DNA of 64,000 nucleotides from Pedobacter yonginensis (GCF_003173595.1 NZ_QGNZ01000004.1:62001-126000); one strand, 5' to 3'; numbered from the stretch's first letter, positions 1 through 9,950 are shown. The notes: generated by a model from the letters alone, not told the origin. Numbers and translations are program-made.

Positions 1-1374
1 CGTGGAAGCTACGGCTATAAAGATCGGTATCTATTAAGTGCAACGTATAGAAAGGATAAAATATCATCTCTGCCTGTTGGCAACCAGGACGCAAATCTAC
101 CGGGGGCATCTTTGGCCTGGAGGGTTTCAAAGGAAAATTTCTTCACAGCCTCCGAAGGGCTAAAATTTATTAATGATTTCAAAATAAGAGGGGGTTATGC
201 AAAAGTCGGCAATACGGATATCGGGAACTATCCGTTTGCCGGAACTTTTGCAGCTGCAACTTATGGTGCTCAAAGTGGTTTGTTTTATTCGCAGGCAGGA
301 AATGCGTCTTTAAAATTCGAAACCAGTAAAAAGTATAATATAGGCTTTGATTTAACGATGATCAACAGTAGGATTACGGTTAGTGCCGACTATTTTAAGA
401 ACGATATCGATAATCTGATTCTTTTCTCTCCAACGGCACCATCGCTTGGTGTACCCGGAAATGGAATTAACCAAAATATTGGAAAAATGACCAATAAGGG
501 GTACGAATTCTCGGTAAGCTTCATGAATGTCAAAAACGATAACTTTAACTGGGACACCGATGTTAACCTAACCCTTGTTAAAAATAAAATTAACCAGTTG
601 GCCAATAACAATGCGGATGTAATTCAAGCTTCTGGTTATAATATCAATCGTGTTGGCGAATCAATCGGATCTATTTATGGGTACCAGTATGCAGGCGTAA
701 ATTCCGCCAATGGTAATCCGTTATATTACAAAGCCAACGGACAAATCATTCAGGGCAACATAGCAAACCAAGCGTATTATTTATACGATCCGGCTAACCC
801 CGGTACACTTGGTGCTGCCTCGACTTTATCTTCCAGCGACAAGCAAATTCTTGGAAATAGTAATCCAACTTATTTCGGGGGAATTAACAATTCGGTTACC
901 TATAAAAACTTTGATTTTTCTATTTATCTAGTTTTCTCTGGAGGCAATAAAGTAATGAATGTTACCCGCCAAGAAAGTTTATTAAATCAAAAATTTTTAA
1001 ATAACGGAATTGAGGTTTTAGATAGATGGACGCCATCCAACACTCAAACCAGCGTACCTAAACTATATTATGCCAGAGATGCCTTTACAAATGTAAATTC
1101 CAATGCGGTAAGCCGGTTTGTGGAAGATGGTAAATTTATTAGAGGGCAAAACATTATGCTGGGTTACGCATTGCCAACAAAATGGCTGACTCCAATATTT
1201 TTAAGCAGGGTAAGGTTGTACGGCCAAGTACAAAATGCATTTGTAATTACAAACTATTCAGGGCTTGATCCTGAACTGAATTCATCTAATACAACCAACA
1301 GCCAGGCAGGCGTAGATTACAATACGAATCCAAAATCGAGGAGTTATGTTTTAGGAATAAATGTTGGATTTTAA
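1..1374 (+). CDS. SusC/RagA-type TonB-linked outer-membrane protein, C-terminal part (5' end outside window)
   Basis: The frame is open from base 1 and ends in TAA at 1372-1374, giving the last 457 residues of a much longer protein. The part present is beta-barrel: alternating aromatic strands, an early segment resembling the conserved barrel start of SusC proteins (RYLLSATYRKD, then SLAWRVSKENFF), and a C-terminal Phe (GINVGF) typical of barrels inserted by the BAM complex. SusC proteins import oligosaccharides or peptides across the outer membrane using TonB energy. The plug and the TonB box are not in the window. A SusD partner follows 10 bases downstream, which confirms the assignment. 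The substrate cannot be deduced. A TTG codon at 112 lies in frame but is internal. Confidence 0.95.
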   Translation, partial: RGSYGYKDRYLLSATYRKDKISSLPVGNQDANLPGASLAWRVSKENFFTASEGLKFINDFKIRGGYAKVGNTDIGNYPFAGTFAAATYGAQSGLFYSQAGNASLKFETSKKYNIGFDLTMINSRITVSADYFKNDIDNLILFSPTAPSLGVPGNGINQNIGKMTNKGYEFSVSFMNVKNDNFNWDTDVNLTLVKNKINQLANNNADVIQASGYNINRVGESIGSIYGYQYAGVNSANGNPLYYKANGQIIQGNIANQAYYLYDPANPGTLGAASTLSSSDKQILGNSNPTYFGGINNSVTYKNFDFSIYLVFSGGNKVMNVTRQESLLNQKFLNNGIEVLDRWTPSNTQTSVPKLYYARDAFTNVNSNAVSRFVEDGKFIRGQNIMLGYALPTKWLTPIFLSRVRLYGQVQNAFVITNYSGLDPELNSSNTTNSQAGVDYNTNPKSRSYVLGINVGF

Positions 1375-1384
1375 AGCTACAGAT

Positions 1385-3016
1385 ATGAAAAAAGTATTAA
1401 AACAATTTAAGATAAAAGAAACGGTTTTTGCCCTCGGGCTTTTAACTTTGGTATGCGTTAGCTCATGTAAAAAATTTACGGATCTTAATCCAAAAAGCGC
1501 ACTCTCAGAATCATCGGCTTTCTCTACACCGGCTAATATCGAACTTGCAATGGTTGGTGTATACAACACTGCTACTGTTGGAAGCTATAATGGTGGGGCT
1601 GGCAGAGGCTACCCGTTTGGGGCCGCTTCTATCATTCAGGCGGAAATGCGGGGAGAAGATATGGTCAATCTGGCCAGTTTTTATCAGATCACCTATGAAA
1701 GTACCATTACTTCATCTACCGCAAACAATATTAACATGTGGAGCAATTTATATGCCCTTATCAATCAATGTAACGTTGTAATTGATGGCGTTACCGAAGC
1801 GGCCGCAAAAGGAACAATTCCGACCAGTGTGGCAAATAAGTATGCGGCAGAATCTAGATTTCTAAGAGCGCTTGCTTTTCATGAACTAGTCATCGATTTC
1901 TGCCGTCCATACGTTGATGGAAATGGAAATAAACCTGGTGTTCCCTACCGAACAGTTGGTGTAAACTCTGTTGACAAGGTTCAGGATCAATTGAAGGTTC
2001 CCAGAGGTACGGTGGCCGAAGATTATGCGCAAATATTGGCGGATTTGGATTTTGCCGAAGAAAACCTGCCTGCCAATACAGCGGGCGCTGGCTTTACCAG
2101 AGCGACTAAAGGCGCAGCAATCGCTTTTAAAACGAGAGTTAAGCTTCATATGAATGATTTTGCAGGTGTAATTACCGAAGGTGCAAAACTTGGAACCTCG
2201 GCACCTGCGGGTCCGTTTACAAGTCCGATAAGTAATTATACGTTAACTGCAAGTCCGGATGGACCATTTGTCTCTTATAAAAACAATTCGGAATCTATTT
2301 TTTCTATAGAAAACGGACCAGCATCGAATGGAGATGTTAACGGAGCGCTGCCAAATATGTTTGGTCCTGCAGCAAATGCATTAAACGGTCAGGTTGGACG
2401 AAATCTAGTAGCTACAAGCCCAAATTTATATAACGCGGCTTTTTGGATCAATAACGATTCTAGAAGAACATTACTCCAAATTCAGCAAACCACCGTTGGT
2501 GCCAAGTATTATTTCAATTATAAATATAGAGAGCCTGCAACAAGTTCAGATTATGCACCAATTATCCGCTATGCAGAGGTTTTACTCAATGTTGCAGAGG
2601 CCTATTCAAGGACAGCTGCACTAGATACAAGAGCATTAAATTTGTTAAATGCGGTTAGAAATCGGGCTGTGCCAGTGGCCAGTCAATATACCATAGCTAA
2701 TTTTACAAATCAAAACGCTTTAACCCAGGCAATTCTGAACGAGCGCAGAATTGAGTTTGCAGGCGAAGGCAGAAGATGGCCGGACATAACCAGACTTTCG
2801 CAAGACCCAACTTTCCAAGTTGCGGGTGGCGGTGTTCCGGCTAAAATTTTAGTTACCGCACTAAACGGGTCTGGCTCCAATTGGGATGTTATAAACCGAC
2901 CAGTTACCCTGGCAGCAAAGGGCGCACTTCCGTATTCTGATTTTCATTATATATGGCCAATTCCTCAAGATGAGTTGAACGCCAACCCGGTTATAGCCCA
3001 AAACCCTGGATATTAA
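1385..3016 (+). CDS. SusD/RagB-family nutrient-binding outer-membrane lipoprotein
   Basis: 543 residues from ATG 1385. This start puts a lipoprotein signal peptide at the N-terminus with the lipobox Cys at residue 28 (VCVSSC). An in-frame ATG at 1361 would overlap the susC stop and add eight residues before the signal, so it is less likely. The C-terminal signature PIPQDELNANPVIAQNPGY is diagnostic of SusD proteins. SusD is the surface lid that captures substrate for the SusC barrel encoded just upstream. A strong terminator follows, so this is the last gene of the operon. Confidence 0.95.
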   Translation: MKKVLKQFKIKETVFALGLLTLVCVSSCKKFTDLNPKSALSESSAFSTPANIELAMVGVYNTATVGSYNGGAGRGYPFGAASIIQAEMRGEDMVNLASFYQITYESTITSSTANNINMWSNLYALINQCNVVIDGVTEAAAKGTIPTSVANKYAAESRFLRALAFHELVIDFCRPYVDGNGNKPGVPYRTVGVNSVDKVQDQLKVPRGTVAEDYAQILADLDFAEENLPANTAGAGFTRATKGAAIAFKTRVKLHMNDFAGVITEGAKLGTSAPAGPFTSPISNYTLTASPDGPFVSYKNNSESIFSIENGPASNGDVNGALPNMFGPAANALNGQVGRNLVATSPNLYNAAFWINNDSRRTLLQIQQTTVGAKYYFNYKYREPATSSDYAPIIRYAEVLLNVAEAYSRTAALDTRALNLLNAVRNRAVPVASQYTIANFTNQNALTQAILNERRIEFAGEGRRWPDITRLSQDPTFQVAGGGVPAKILVTALNGSGSNWDVINRPVTLAAKGALPYSDFHYIWPIPQDELNANPVIAQNPGY

Positions 3017-3029
3017 TCCTTATTTTCTT

Positions 3030-3059
3030 AAAGCCGGTTCTTGTAGCCGGCTTTTTTTT
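3030..3059 (+). terminator. Rho-independent terminator of the susC-susD operon
   Basis: An 8-bp stem (AAAGCCGG at 3030-3037 with CCGGCTTT at 3047-3054), a 9-base loop and a run of T residues, 14 bases after the susD stop. Confidence 0.9.
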
Positions 3060-3268
3060 AAGCCAAATTAACACGAGAATCAAAGCCTTAAGTGTATGAA
3101 GGCAAGTTTCTATAGTAAGATCGACGTTCATCGCCACAGATAAAAATTTTATTTCAAGCCTTTATTCGGCTATTTTTAACAAAAGGATTTATCAACCCTT
3201 TTTTAATCGAAAATACTTTTTCGAAGCCAGCGGAATAAACGATTTAATGAATTTAATTTTTATATCTC

Positions 3269-4087
3269 ATGAATCATCAAATTATCCAACCACCTGAAAT
3301 CCTGAAAAGATATGTACGTTTTTTTTGGACAATCGATCAAAAATCTGTTTCCAATTTAGAATCGACCTTGAAGATTTTTGCCTGCCGTTATCCAAGAATG
3401 GTTTTTCAGCACGACAATGGGAATTCTGCCATTAAGAACAACGATTCAACAATGCCAAATGCCTTTTTAAGCGGGATAAATATTAAGCCGTATACCGCGA
3501 TTATGTCAAGTTCTTTTACCCTTACTGGTGTAAGTTTTTACCCTTATGCGATTAAGCCATTGTTTGGGATTGATATGCATGAGCTATGTGATGAATTTCC
3601 AGATCTTCAAAATTTTATGGAACCAGAACTTTGTATGCAGATTCTCGAAAAATCTACACACACTGAAAAGATTGACTTGCTGATTAATTTTCTGTGCAAA
3701 AGATTAATAAAGCTGTTTAAAGGCAATCCATTAGATCATAAAATTTTTGATTTGCCGGATATTCAGCATCAGGATACCAGTGTTTTCTACCTCAGAAAAT
3801 CATTAAAGATTTCGGAAAGACAGCTAGAAAGAAGGTTTAAGCATATGGTTGGTCTGAGTCCCAAACAATACCTGCGGGTTTCTAGGTTCGAGCAGGCATT
3901 TGCACTTATTCAGCAAAGGGTAGCCAGCAAACTCGGCCCACTCGCTTACGAGTTAAATTATGTTGATCAATCGCATTTTATAAAGGACTTTAAAGAACTA
4001 TCCGGTTTTACACCCAGCGAATTAATCAAGAAAAATAAGATTTTAGAGGACAGCTCCAGTATTGTTTTCAATTCTGAAAATTCATGA
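3269..4087 (+). CDS. AraC-family transcriptional regulator with DUF6597-like N-terminal domain
   Basis: 272 residues. The N-terminal ~150 residues (starting IIQPPEILKRYVRFFWTID) match the sensor domain commonly placed before AraC helix-turn-helix domains in Bacteroidota. The C-terminal ~100 residues hold two HTH motifs; the second reads LAYELNYVDQSHFIKDFKEL followed by SGFTPSEL, the family hallmark. It probably acts as a cytoplasmic activator. Its target is not evident: the neighbours are a SusCD operon (separated by a terminator) and a small lipoprotein. The 250 bases upstream are AT-rich and probably hold its promoter. Confidence 0.9.
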   Translation: MNHQIIQPPEILKRYVRFFWTIDQKSVSNLESTLKIFACRYPRMVFQHDNGNSAIKNNDSTMPNAFLSGINIKPYTAIMSSSFTLTGVSFYPYAIKPLFGIDMHELCDEFPDLQNFMEPELCMQILEKSTHTEKIDLLINFLCKRLIKLFKGNPLDHKIFDLPDIQHQDTSVFYLRKSLKISERQLERRFKHMVGLSPKQYLRVSRFEQAFALIQQRVASKLGPLAYELNYVDQSHFIKDFKELSGFTPSELIKKNKILEDSSSIVFNSENS

Positions 4088-4310
4088 GAAGAAATATTAT
4101 GGACATCAGCTTTCTCCAAATATTGTAAAATACAACGCGCTAAGTTCGTATTGGTTTCAAATAAAATTTAAGGATAAAGCTTTCAGTCCACAGTTGTCGG
4201 CTTTTTACAATGTGTTTAAAAACTATAAACTGATTTTTGAAGCGGAAAGCTAAGGCATTAACATGCCCAATGCTCCAAAAATAATTCAGAGGCTATCTAT
4301 TAAAAAACTT

Positions 4311-4727
4311 ATGAAAAAACAGATTTTTAAATTACTCTTATTTGGCATTTTAATTTCCACATTATTATTTGCCTGCAAAAAAGAAGATGTTACTCCGAAC
4401 AGAATTGCCGGAACTTACATTGCCAACGAGATTGAAGATTATAAGACAAACAAAATTGAGCCTTCTCCAAATGCGTCTGGCCAATCTGTAAAGATTACGG
4501 TAAATCTTACCAATTCAGAAAAGAACGCCGACCTAAAATTCTACATTATCGAGAATGGAAAGGAAACACTGGTAGCAAGCTTTAATTTTATAGTTTCAAA
4601 AGATGCCGATGGAGACTATTCCTTATTGGATCAAACCGATAACAATAAGCTGATGGCATTTTTTATTGATAATGAAGCCGATTTTTACTTTGCCACAGGT
4701 TATAGAATTAGTGCAAAAAAACAATAG
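4311..4727 (+). CDS. Small hypothetical lipoprotein
   Basis: 138 residues from ATG 4311. This start gives a clean lipoprotein signal peptide (charged MKK, hydrophobic core, lipobox LLFAC with Cys 22). The frame is open upstream to an ATG at 4263, but that would bury the signal. The mature part is short, beta-rich and starts with Lys-Lys-Glu after the Cys, as usual for Bacteroidota lipoproteins. The segment RIAGTYIANEIEDY recalls small lipocalin-like proteins, but this is a weak impression. A terminator follows. Function unknown. Confidence 0.75.
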   Translation: MKKQIFKLLLFGILISTLLFACKKEDVTPNRIAGTYIANEIEDYKTNKIEPSPNASGQSVKITVNLTNSEKNADLKFYIIENGKETLVASFNFIVSKDADGDYSLLDQTDNNKLMAFFIDNEADFYFATGYRISAKKQ

Positions 4728-4823
4728 GCACTCTTGATGGATTTTTATAATAACCTCAATCCCCATCCAATAACATTGACTTGCTTGAATTAGGAAAATT
4801 TCGGCTCAATCTTATTGATACAT

Positions 4824-4852
4824 AAGACCGGTTTTGGCTAATCGGTCTTTTT
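4824..4852 (+). terminator. Rho-independent terminator
   Basis: Stem AAGACCG (4824-4830) with CGGTCTT (4843-4849) and trailing T residues, about 100 bases after the small lipoprotein gene. Confidence 0.8.
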
Positions 4853-4956
4853 ATTGAACGGTAAGTCCTGAATAGCCATATATAAATGCTTAAGTTATTT
4901 TGTCGTTTTTGTTCTATTTAAGCCTTTGTAATTAACTGATTTTTGGATAAAAGAAC

Positions 4957-6018
4957 ATGAATAACTACAACATCCAAAATAAAAATAAGCAGACGCTTTT
5001 TTTTGCAGGAATACAATTTCAAAAAAAGTTTAACAGGGCTGGTTTAGTTTTGCCCAGAACGGTGAAAACAGTTTTAAACATTCTTGCTGTATATATAGTG
5101 ATCCTAATTTTTGCAGCCTTTAGCAAAAAATGGATAGGAGCTGTCGGCGATAGCTATATGTTGCCTAAACTTTCTGATTATCATATTTATCAGGGAAGTA
5201 TGTCTATTCTGAATCCTTCGTCAAGATTTATTCCCTATCAGATTTCTAGTCCACTTTTTAGCAATTATGCAGAAAAGCAACGCCTAATCTTTGTTCCTTC
5301 GGGCAAAAAATTAAGTGCCTTAAATAATGGATTGCCAGTGTTTCCCGATGGGACTATTTTGGTTAAAACTTTTTATTACGCATCCGATGAACACCAAAAT
5401 AAGCAGATTGTTGAAACCAGATTACTACATAAAATAAATGGAGTTTGGCGGGCCGGAACTTATTTATGGAACAAGGAGCAAAATGAAGCCACCCTTCAGA
5501 GTGGGGGCGCTTCCACAAAAATAGCTCGAATGAATAAAAACGGAGCGTTATTAAAATTCAATTATAAACTTCCAAGCCCATCAGAGTGCGGAAAATGCCA
5601 TGGTTCAGAAGAGGGGGCATTGCCATTGGGCTTCAAAATAAGTAATCTTAACATTAATATTCAAAATGGAGAATTAAACCAGCTTACGTATCTAAACCGT
5701 TTAAACATTTTAAATGACCTGGATCAAACTAAATTTTCTGTATTCCCAAATTGGAGAGATTCGGCTACCCCAATTAATCTAAAAGCCAGGGCTTATTTGG
5801 ATTTAAACTGTGCACACTGCCATAGTCCTAATGGGTACTGCGCGGGAGCAGGTCTTGATTTTCGCTTTACAACCCCCGATCATTTGACCGGGATCAAGGG
5901 AAAAGAAAACCGAATTATCCGCATGGTCGAAAATGGGGATATGCCGTACATCGGTGCTGCAACCGTTCACCAAGAAGGGCTCGACATCCTTAAGAAATAT
6001 TTAAGTAACATTAAGTAA
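4957..6018 (+). CDS. Di-haem c-type cytochrome-like protein (TIGR03806-like)
   Basis: 353 residues. One membrane segment lies at about residues 37-56, followed by a periplasmic domain with two haem-attachment motifs, CGKCH (211-215) and CAHCH (285-289). The segment SSPLFSNYAEKQRLIFVPSG and the nearby FPDGTILVKTFYY match the conserved core of the family known as TIGR03806, whose members bind two haems and have no settled role. The protein is probably an electron-transfer or oxidoreductase subunit anchored in the inner membrane. The DUF1772 gene follows 28 bases later on the same strand and may be co-transcribed. Confidence 0.85.
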   Translation: MNNYNIQNKNKQTLFFAGIQFQKKFNRAGLVLPRTVKTVLNILAVYIVILIFAAFSKKWIGAVGDSYMLPKLSDYHIYQGSMSILNPSSRFIPYQISSPLFSNYAEKQRLIFVPSGKKLSALNNGLPVFPDGTILVKTFYYASDEHQNKQIVETRLLHKINGVWRAGTYLWNKEQNEATLQSGGASTKIARMNKNGALLKFNYKLPSPSECGKCHGSEEGALPLGFKISNLNINIQNGELNQLTYLNRLNILNDLDQTKFSVFPNWRDSATPINLKARAYLDLNCAHCHSPNGYCAGAGLDFRFTTPDHLTGIKGKENRIIRMVENGDMPYIGAATVHQEGLDILKKYLSNIK

Positions 6019-6046
6019 ATAAAATATCAATTTAATAAAATCCGCT

Positions 6047-6547
6047 ATGACTTTTAGAACCCTAATTCTTTTCGCTACCATTGTTTCTACTGCCCTTATT
6101 GGTGGTTTATTTTATGCTTACTCCTGTTCGGTTTTGCCAGGATTAACTCGGTTATCTGATGCTTCTTTTCTTGCTGCCATGCAATCCATTAATAGAGCTA
6201 TTCTTAATCCGCTGTTTTTTACCACTTTTATGGGCACATTACTGTTATTGCCATTATGCACATGGCTCTTTTATGACCGCGGACAGGTACTCGCCTTTAC
6301 TTTGCTTCTTGTAGCCTTCCTCCTCTATTTTGGAGGCGTTTTCCTCATCACTATGGCCGGTAACGTACCGCTTAACAACATGTTGGATGTGGCAGATTTA
6401 ACTAAGCTCGATGCAAACGAATTGGCATCATTAAGATATAGATTTGAATCGTCGTGGAATATGTTCCATCAAATTAGGACCCTTGCAGGTGTTGTTTGTA
6501 TTGCCTTGGTTTCTTTTGCTGCGCTCAGCATCCGAACCATAAAATAG
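6047..6547 (+). CDS. DUF1772 / anthrone oxygenase-like membrane protein
   Basis: 166 residues with four predicted membrane helices. The pattern (N-terminal helix rich in small residues, then SIN, a central VPLNN motif and a final W-N-x-x-H-Q segment) is characteristic of DUF1772 proteins. These are small membrane proteins with an anthrone-oxygenase-like fold and largely unknown bacterial roles. Its 3' end meets a convergent gene across a long bidirectional terminator. Confidence 0.85.
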   Translation: MTFRTLILFATIVSTALIGGLFYAYSCSVLPGLTRLSDASFLAAMQSINRAILNPLFFTTFMGTLLLLPLCTWLFYDRGQVLAFTLLLVAFLLYFGGVFLITMAGNVPLNNMLDVADLTKLDANELASLRYRFESSWNMFHQIRTLAGVVCIALVSFAALSIRTIK

Positions 6548-6570
6548 AATTACGTCCTGACCAGTAATTC

Positions 6571-6605
6571 AAACAGAATGCCCTAAAATTTAGGGCATTC
6601 TGTTT
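6571..6605. terminator. Bidirectional terminator between convergent genes
   Basis: A perfect 17-bp inverted repeat (6571-6587 and 6589-6605) around a single central base, with A-rich and T-rich flanks. It lies between the plus-strand DUF1772 gene and the minus-strand NmrA-like gene and can serve both. Confidence 0.9.
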
Positions 6606-6627
6606 CTTAATAAAATAATAAAAGCGA

Positions 6628-7485
6628 TTAAATTGCACTATCCGGTACCTCAGTCCAAATCCCTGAATCGTTAAGCGATTGTGCAAATTCAGAAAAATCT
6701 TTTGCAGGTCTCCCCAAGGCTTCAAAAACGCCATCGGCGATAGAAGCGTTTCTTCCATCCAACACTTCAGAAAATAAATGACCGATCAAATCAATCTGAT
6801 CTTTTGGTATCTCGTATACTGCCAACATTTCCTTATAGGCCTCTAGTGACAATTTTTCATAATGAATCTTTCTATCAGTAGCTATGGCAATTTCATTTAC
6901 AGCTTCATTAAAGCTTAATAATCTGGGACCGGTAAGTTCATATAACCTATTTACGTGGCCACTTTCTGTTAGAGCGGCTACAGCTACATCGGCAATATCA
7001 TCTACATCAATAAACGGCTCCTTAACCTCACCTGCCGGAAGTGCGACATAACCTGCAAGAATTGGATCTAACAGATAACCCTCACTAAAATTCTGATTAA
7101 ACCAGCTGGCCCTAAGTATCGTCCATTCTAATCCAGAATTGACCACAACCTGCTCTGCCTGTTCGGCTTCTTTTTCGCCACGACCAGAAAGCAATACAAG
7201 TTTTTTAACGCCTGTTTTTTTTGCCATTTCTACAAAAGACTCAATATCCTTTATTGCTCTGGGAACTGCCAAATCTGGCTGGTAGGAAATGTAAATACTG
7301 ATAATGTTTTCAACTGCCCCAGGCCAGGTAGAATCATCAACCCAGTCAAACTTCGGTTCTGCATGGCGAGATCCTGATCTTACATCCATACCCTTACCCT
7401 TAAGCAGAGAGGAAATCCGACGCCCTGTTTTTCCATTTGCACCAAGAACAAGAATAGTTCCGGTTTCGTTTTTTGTGTTTTCCAT
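6628..7485 (-). CDS. NmrA-like NAD(P)-binding (atypical SDR) protein
   Basis: 285 residues. A Rossmann nucleotide-binding motif sits near the N-terminus (LVLGANGKTGRRI, GxxGxxGR type). An NmrA-like core follows: KKLVLLSGRGEK, then LEWTILRASWFNQNF and the PFIDVDDIADVAV segment. Family members are NAD(P)H-sensing regulators or quinone-oxidoreductase-like enzymes; the specific role is unknown. It is transcribed alone on the minus strand and is followed by the shared bidirectional terminator. Confidence 0.88.
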   Translation of the reverse strand: MENTKNETGTILVLGANGKTGRRISSLLKGKGMDVRSGSRHAEPKFDWVDDSTWPGAVENIISIYISYQPDLAVPRAIKDIESFVEMAKKTGVKKLVLLSGRGEKEAEQAEQVVVNSGLEWTILRASWFNQNFSEGYLLDPILAGYVALPAGEVKEPFIDVDDIADVAVAALTESGHVNRLYELTGPRLLSFNEAVNEIAIATDRKIHYEKLSLEAYKEMLAVYEIPKDQIDLIGHLFSEVLDGRNASIADGVFEALGRPAKDFSEFAQSLNDSGIWTEVPDSAI

Positions 7486-7697
7486 ATTGTTCTAATTTAA
7501 ATTTGATGGTCACTTTATAATTTATCGTCAAAATTAGCGCTGGTATCAGAAGAATAATAGAACAGAACCGACATTTCATGGGCTTGTTTAAACGGGAAAA
7601 CTACAAATAGGAATGGCATATTGTCGGTTTTATCCTATAAGGAATGGCGCTTCCTCAATAAATTTGATTTTCAAATCAACCGCTAAAACGCATAGAG

Positions 7698-8045
7698 ATG
7701 GAAATTATATTCAAAAATGTTGCTGTGGATTTTGGAGACTTAAAAATGATGCTCCATTTCAAGAGTGATACTGTTCTTGCAATTACCGTAACTGAAATAA
7801 ATACACAAAGTATAAACATTACCGAAATCATTGATATAAAAATCGTGGTACAACGGCCCATGTTGCTCTTGTTATTTTGGAACGATGCTATCGGGAATAT
7901 CATCACTCAAATTCACGATTATGAAAAAGGGGTTATTCATTCCAACTGGATATCTACAAGTGGAGTCCTAATTACCCTTACAGGGTCTTTAAAACCTATA
8001 GATTGTTGGAAAATTCCCATCTTATTAATGCCATGGGTGTGTTAA
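7698..8045 (+). CDS. Small MoaF-like beta-barrel protein (uncertain)
   Basis: 115 residues, beta-rich. The C-terminal half (THIHDYEKG-like pattern, written here as TQIHDYEKGVIHSNW, then LTGSLKPI) recalls the MoaF / lipocalin-like domain, where an acidic DxExG segment precedes a Y/H-x-N strand. The middle (residues about 50-65) and the last 15 residues fit less well, so the gene may carry small indels. No signal peptide is visible. The next gene on the same strand starts 155 bases later. The family call is from motif memory only. Confidence 0.5.
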   Translation: MEIIFKNVAVDFGDLKMMLHFKSDTVLAITVTEINTQSINITEIIDIKIVVQRPMLLLLFWNDAIGNIITQIHDYEKGVIHSNWISTSGVLITLTGSLKPIDCWKIPILLMPWVC

Positions 8046-8200
8046 TGCAGCATAGAATTATTTCCTAAAAATTTCTAACACTTGTAAATAGCTCAGATTC
8101 TTGGCTACGGAAGATAAAAATGACGGTTTTTTACAATCATCCACCATTCTGAATAAGCACCTTTGAAAAAAGATATATCCTAAAAATTAATCCTCTATTC

Positions 8201-9379
8201 ATGCAGAAACATTTTTTCATAGTTTTCACATTTTTTTCTTTATTATGTCTGGTAAGAGATGGTTTCGCTCAAAAAATCAATCCCGAAAAGCTCGCCGCCT
8301 ACATTGCAGAAAATTCAGCCCATCACTCAGAAGCGATAATTATTTATCAGGATAACCAACTGATCGCCGAAAAATATTATGGAGTTGGTTCTAAACGGAA
8401 GCGGATCGAGGCCATGTCGGCAACTAAGAGCATTATCGGCCTTACTGTGGCCTGCATGCTTACCGACAAAAAGATCGAAAACCTGGATATACCCATATGC
8501 AAATTTTATCCCGAGTGGAACCAAGGGCAAAAAAAACTCATTACTTTGCGTCATTTAGTCAACATGACTTCGGGTCTTCAAAATAATCCCAATGCAGGAG
8601 TGGAAATTTATCCAAGTAATGATTTTGTTCAGCTTGCGCTTTGTGCCGAGCTTTCAGACGAGCCAGGTACCACCTTTAAATACAACAACAAATCTCTTAA
8701 TCTGCTGGCTGGTGTAATTCAAAAAATCACCGGAAAAAGAATGGACGCATATATTGCCGAAAGACTTTTTAAACCCTTGGGCATTAAAAATTTCACCTGG
8801 ACAAAGGATAAAGCCGGTAATCCGCACGTTATGTCTGGTTGCCAAATTACACCACCAGATTTTGTAAAAATTGGGCTCTTGGTTTTAAATAATGGTAAAT
8901 ATGGGCAACAAACCATTGTAAATGAAAATGCAATGGCCGAATTGTTAAATCCAGCATCAGTCTTTATGGGCTATGGTATGCTCTGGTGGCTGGATTATGA
9001 AAACACAACTTCTGTTATTGATGATAGTGTAATCACCCGCCTCCGAAAACAAGGTGTAGATAAAAATTTTATCGCAAAAGTAGAGTTGATGAAAGGTAGC
9101 TATAAAAATGGCGAATATTTAACAGCACTAAAAAAAGTTTTTGGAGAGCAGGCAGTTGATACGCTAAATGCATATTTAATCCCTTATGGAGCCGAAATGA
9201 GGCGACGCGAATTTGGTGGGGCCATAAAATACAGGGCTGATGGGTATCTGGGCAATTATATTATTGTTGATCCCAAAACCAAAATAGTAGCCATAAGAAT
9301 GATTAGCTACGATAGTTATAAAGAACCCGAAGATGGTTTCCCTGATTTCAAAAATATTGTGAAAAAAATAGTAGACTAA
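8201..9379 (+). CDS. Secreted class C beta-lactamase-like serine hydrolase
   Basis: 392 residues. An N-terminal signal peptide ends near FAQ (residue 24). The catalytic S-x-x-K motif is SATK at 73-76, and the second motif is YNN at 161-163 (the Y-x-N of class C enzymes). The segment ITLRHLVNMTSGL is the usual conserved stretch between them. Such periplasmic or lipid-anchored hydrolases act on peptides, esters or D-amino-acid bonds and rarely on beta-lactams. Substrate unknown. It is transcribed alone; downstream lies decayed DNA. Confidence 0.9.
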   Translation: MQKHFFIVFTFFSLLCLVRDGFAQKINPEKLAAYIAENSAHHSEAIIIYQDNQLIAEKYYGVGSKRKRIEAMSATKSIIGLTVACMLTDKKIENLDIPICKFYPEWNQGQKKLITLRHLVNMTSGLQNNPNAGVEIYPSNDFVQLALCAELSDEPGTTFKYNNKSLNLLAGVIQKITGKRMDAYIAERLFKPLGIKNFTWTKDKAGNPHVMSGCQITPPDFVKIGLLVLNNGKYGQQTIVNENAMAELLNPASVFMGYGMLWWLDYENTTSVIDDSVITRLRKQGVDKNFIAKVELMKGSYKNGEYLTALKKVFGEQAVDTLNAYLIPYGAEMRRREFGGAIKYRADGYLGNYIIVDPKTKIVAIRMISYDSYKEPEDGFPDFKNIVKKIVD

Positions 9380-9429
9380 AATAGCTAGATTATAGACAGC
9401 TCAGAGGGAACGATTTAAAAAGACAATAA

Positions 9430-9558
9430 GTGATTCTGCAAAAGGCAGGGGTATATTTAAATTCCTGTACCAAAAAGGGCGAGAGGTATGTGGACTTTAT
9501 CAATATAGTTCATAAGAGGACAAGGGAAATATTGAATAAGCAGGGAATGGAGCCCTAA
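9430..9558 (+). pseudogene. Orphan coding remnant of unknown family
   Basis: A 42-codon stretch with protein-like composition (KKGERYVDFINIVHKRTRE) but no plausible start. It sits between an intact hydrolase and a clearly broken regulator. I do not recognise the family. Listed because its neighbourhood is full of gene fragments. Confidence 0.25.
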
Positions 9559-9609
9559 AATTATCATATCGTTGGAAATGAAAGATTTGTTTTATGGGAT
9601 AACGCTACA

Positions 9610-9950
9610 ATGAGATATATTGAAATCAGACCACATATTTCCCTACAAGCTTATATTGAGACGTACTGTTGGTAAAAACGGGTTCAGATCCAAATGAGGT
9701 CAAAAAGATACTGCCAGACGGCTGCATAGATATCATATTGAATTTAGGATCAGATTTGATTGCTGAAAATGGTATTTATAAGATAAGAACAGATAGTGCA
9801 ACCCTGTTCGGTACAATGACGATTTATAAAGATATCATCATGAATAGCAACACCTATTTGTTAGGTTTCAGGTTTAAGCCCTTGGGTTTTTTTGCTTTTT
9901 ATCGATATGATTCTTTAGATTTAATAGCAAATAAGAGTGTTGAATTTTAA
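9610..9950 (+). pseudogene. Broken AraC-type regulator, N-terminal domain only
   Basis: An ATG at 9610 opens a frame reading MRYIEIRPHISLQAYIETYCW, which stops at once. One base out of frame the homology continues as VKTGSDPNEVKKILPDGCID and then IILNLG, the hallmark of the N-terminal sensor domain of Bacteroidota AraC regulators (PDGCxDIIxNLG). The frame then runs to TAA at about 9950, where the DNA-binding half should follow but does not. So there is a frameshift near 9670 and the C-terminal half is lost. The same domain occurs intact in the regulator at 3269-4087. Confidence 0.65.

Noticed and set aside
4062-4253. Short open frame overlapping the AraC gene end
   Set aside because: 63 codons with no protein-like pattern; overlaps a clear regulator and has no partner or signal.
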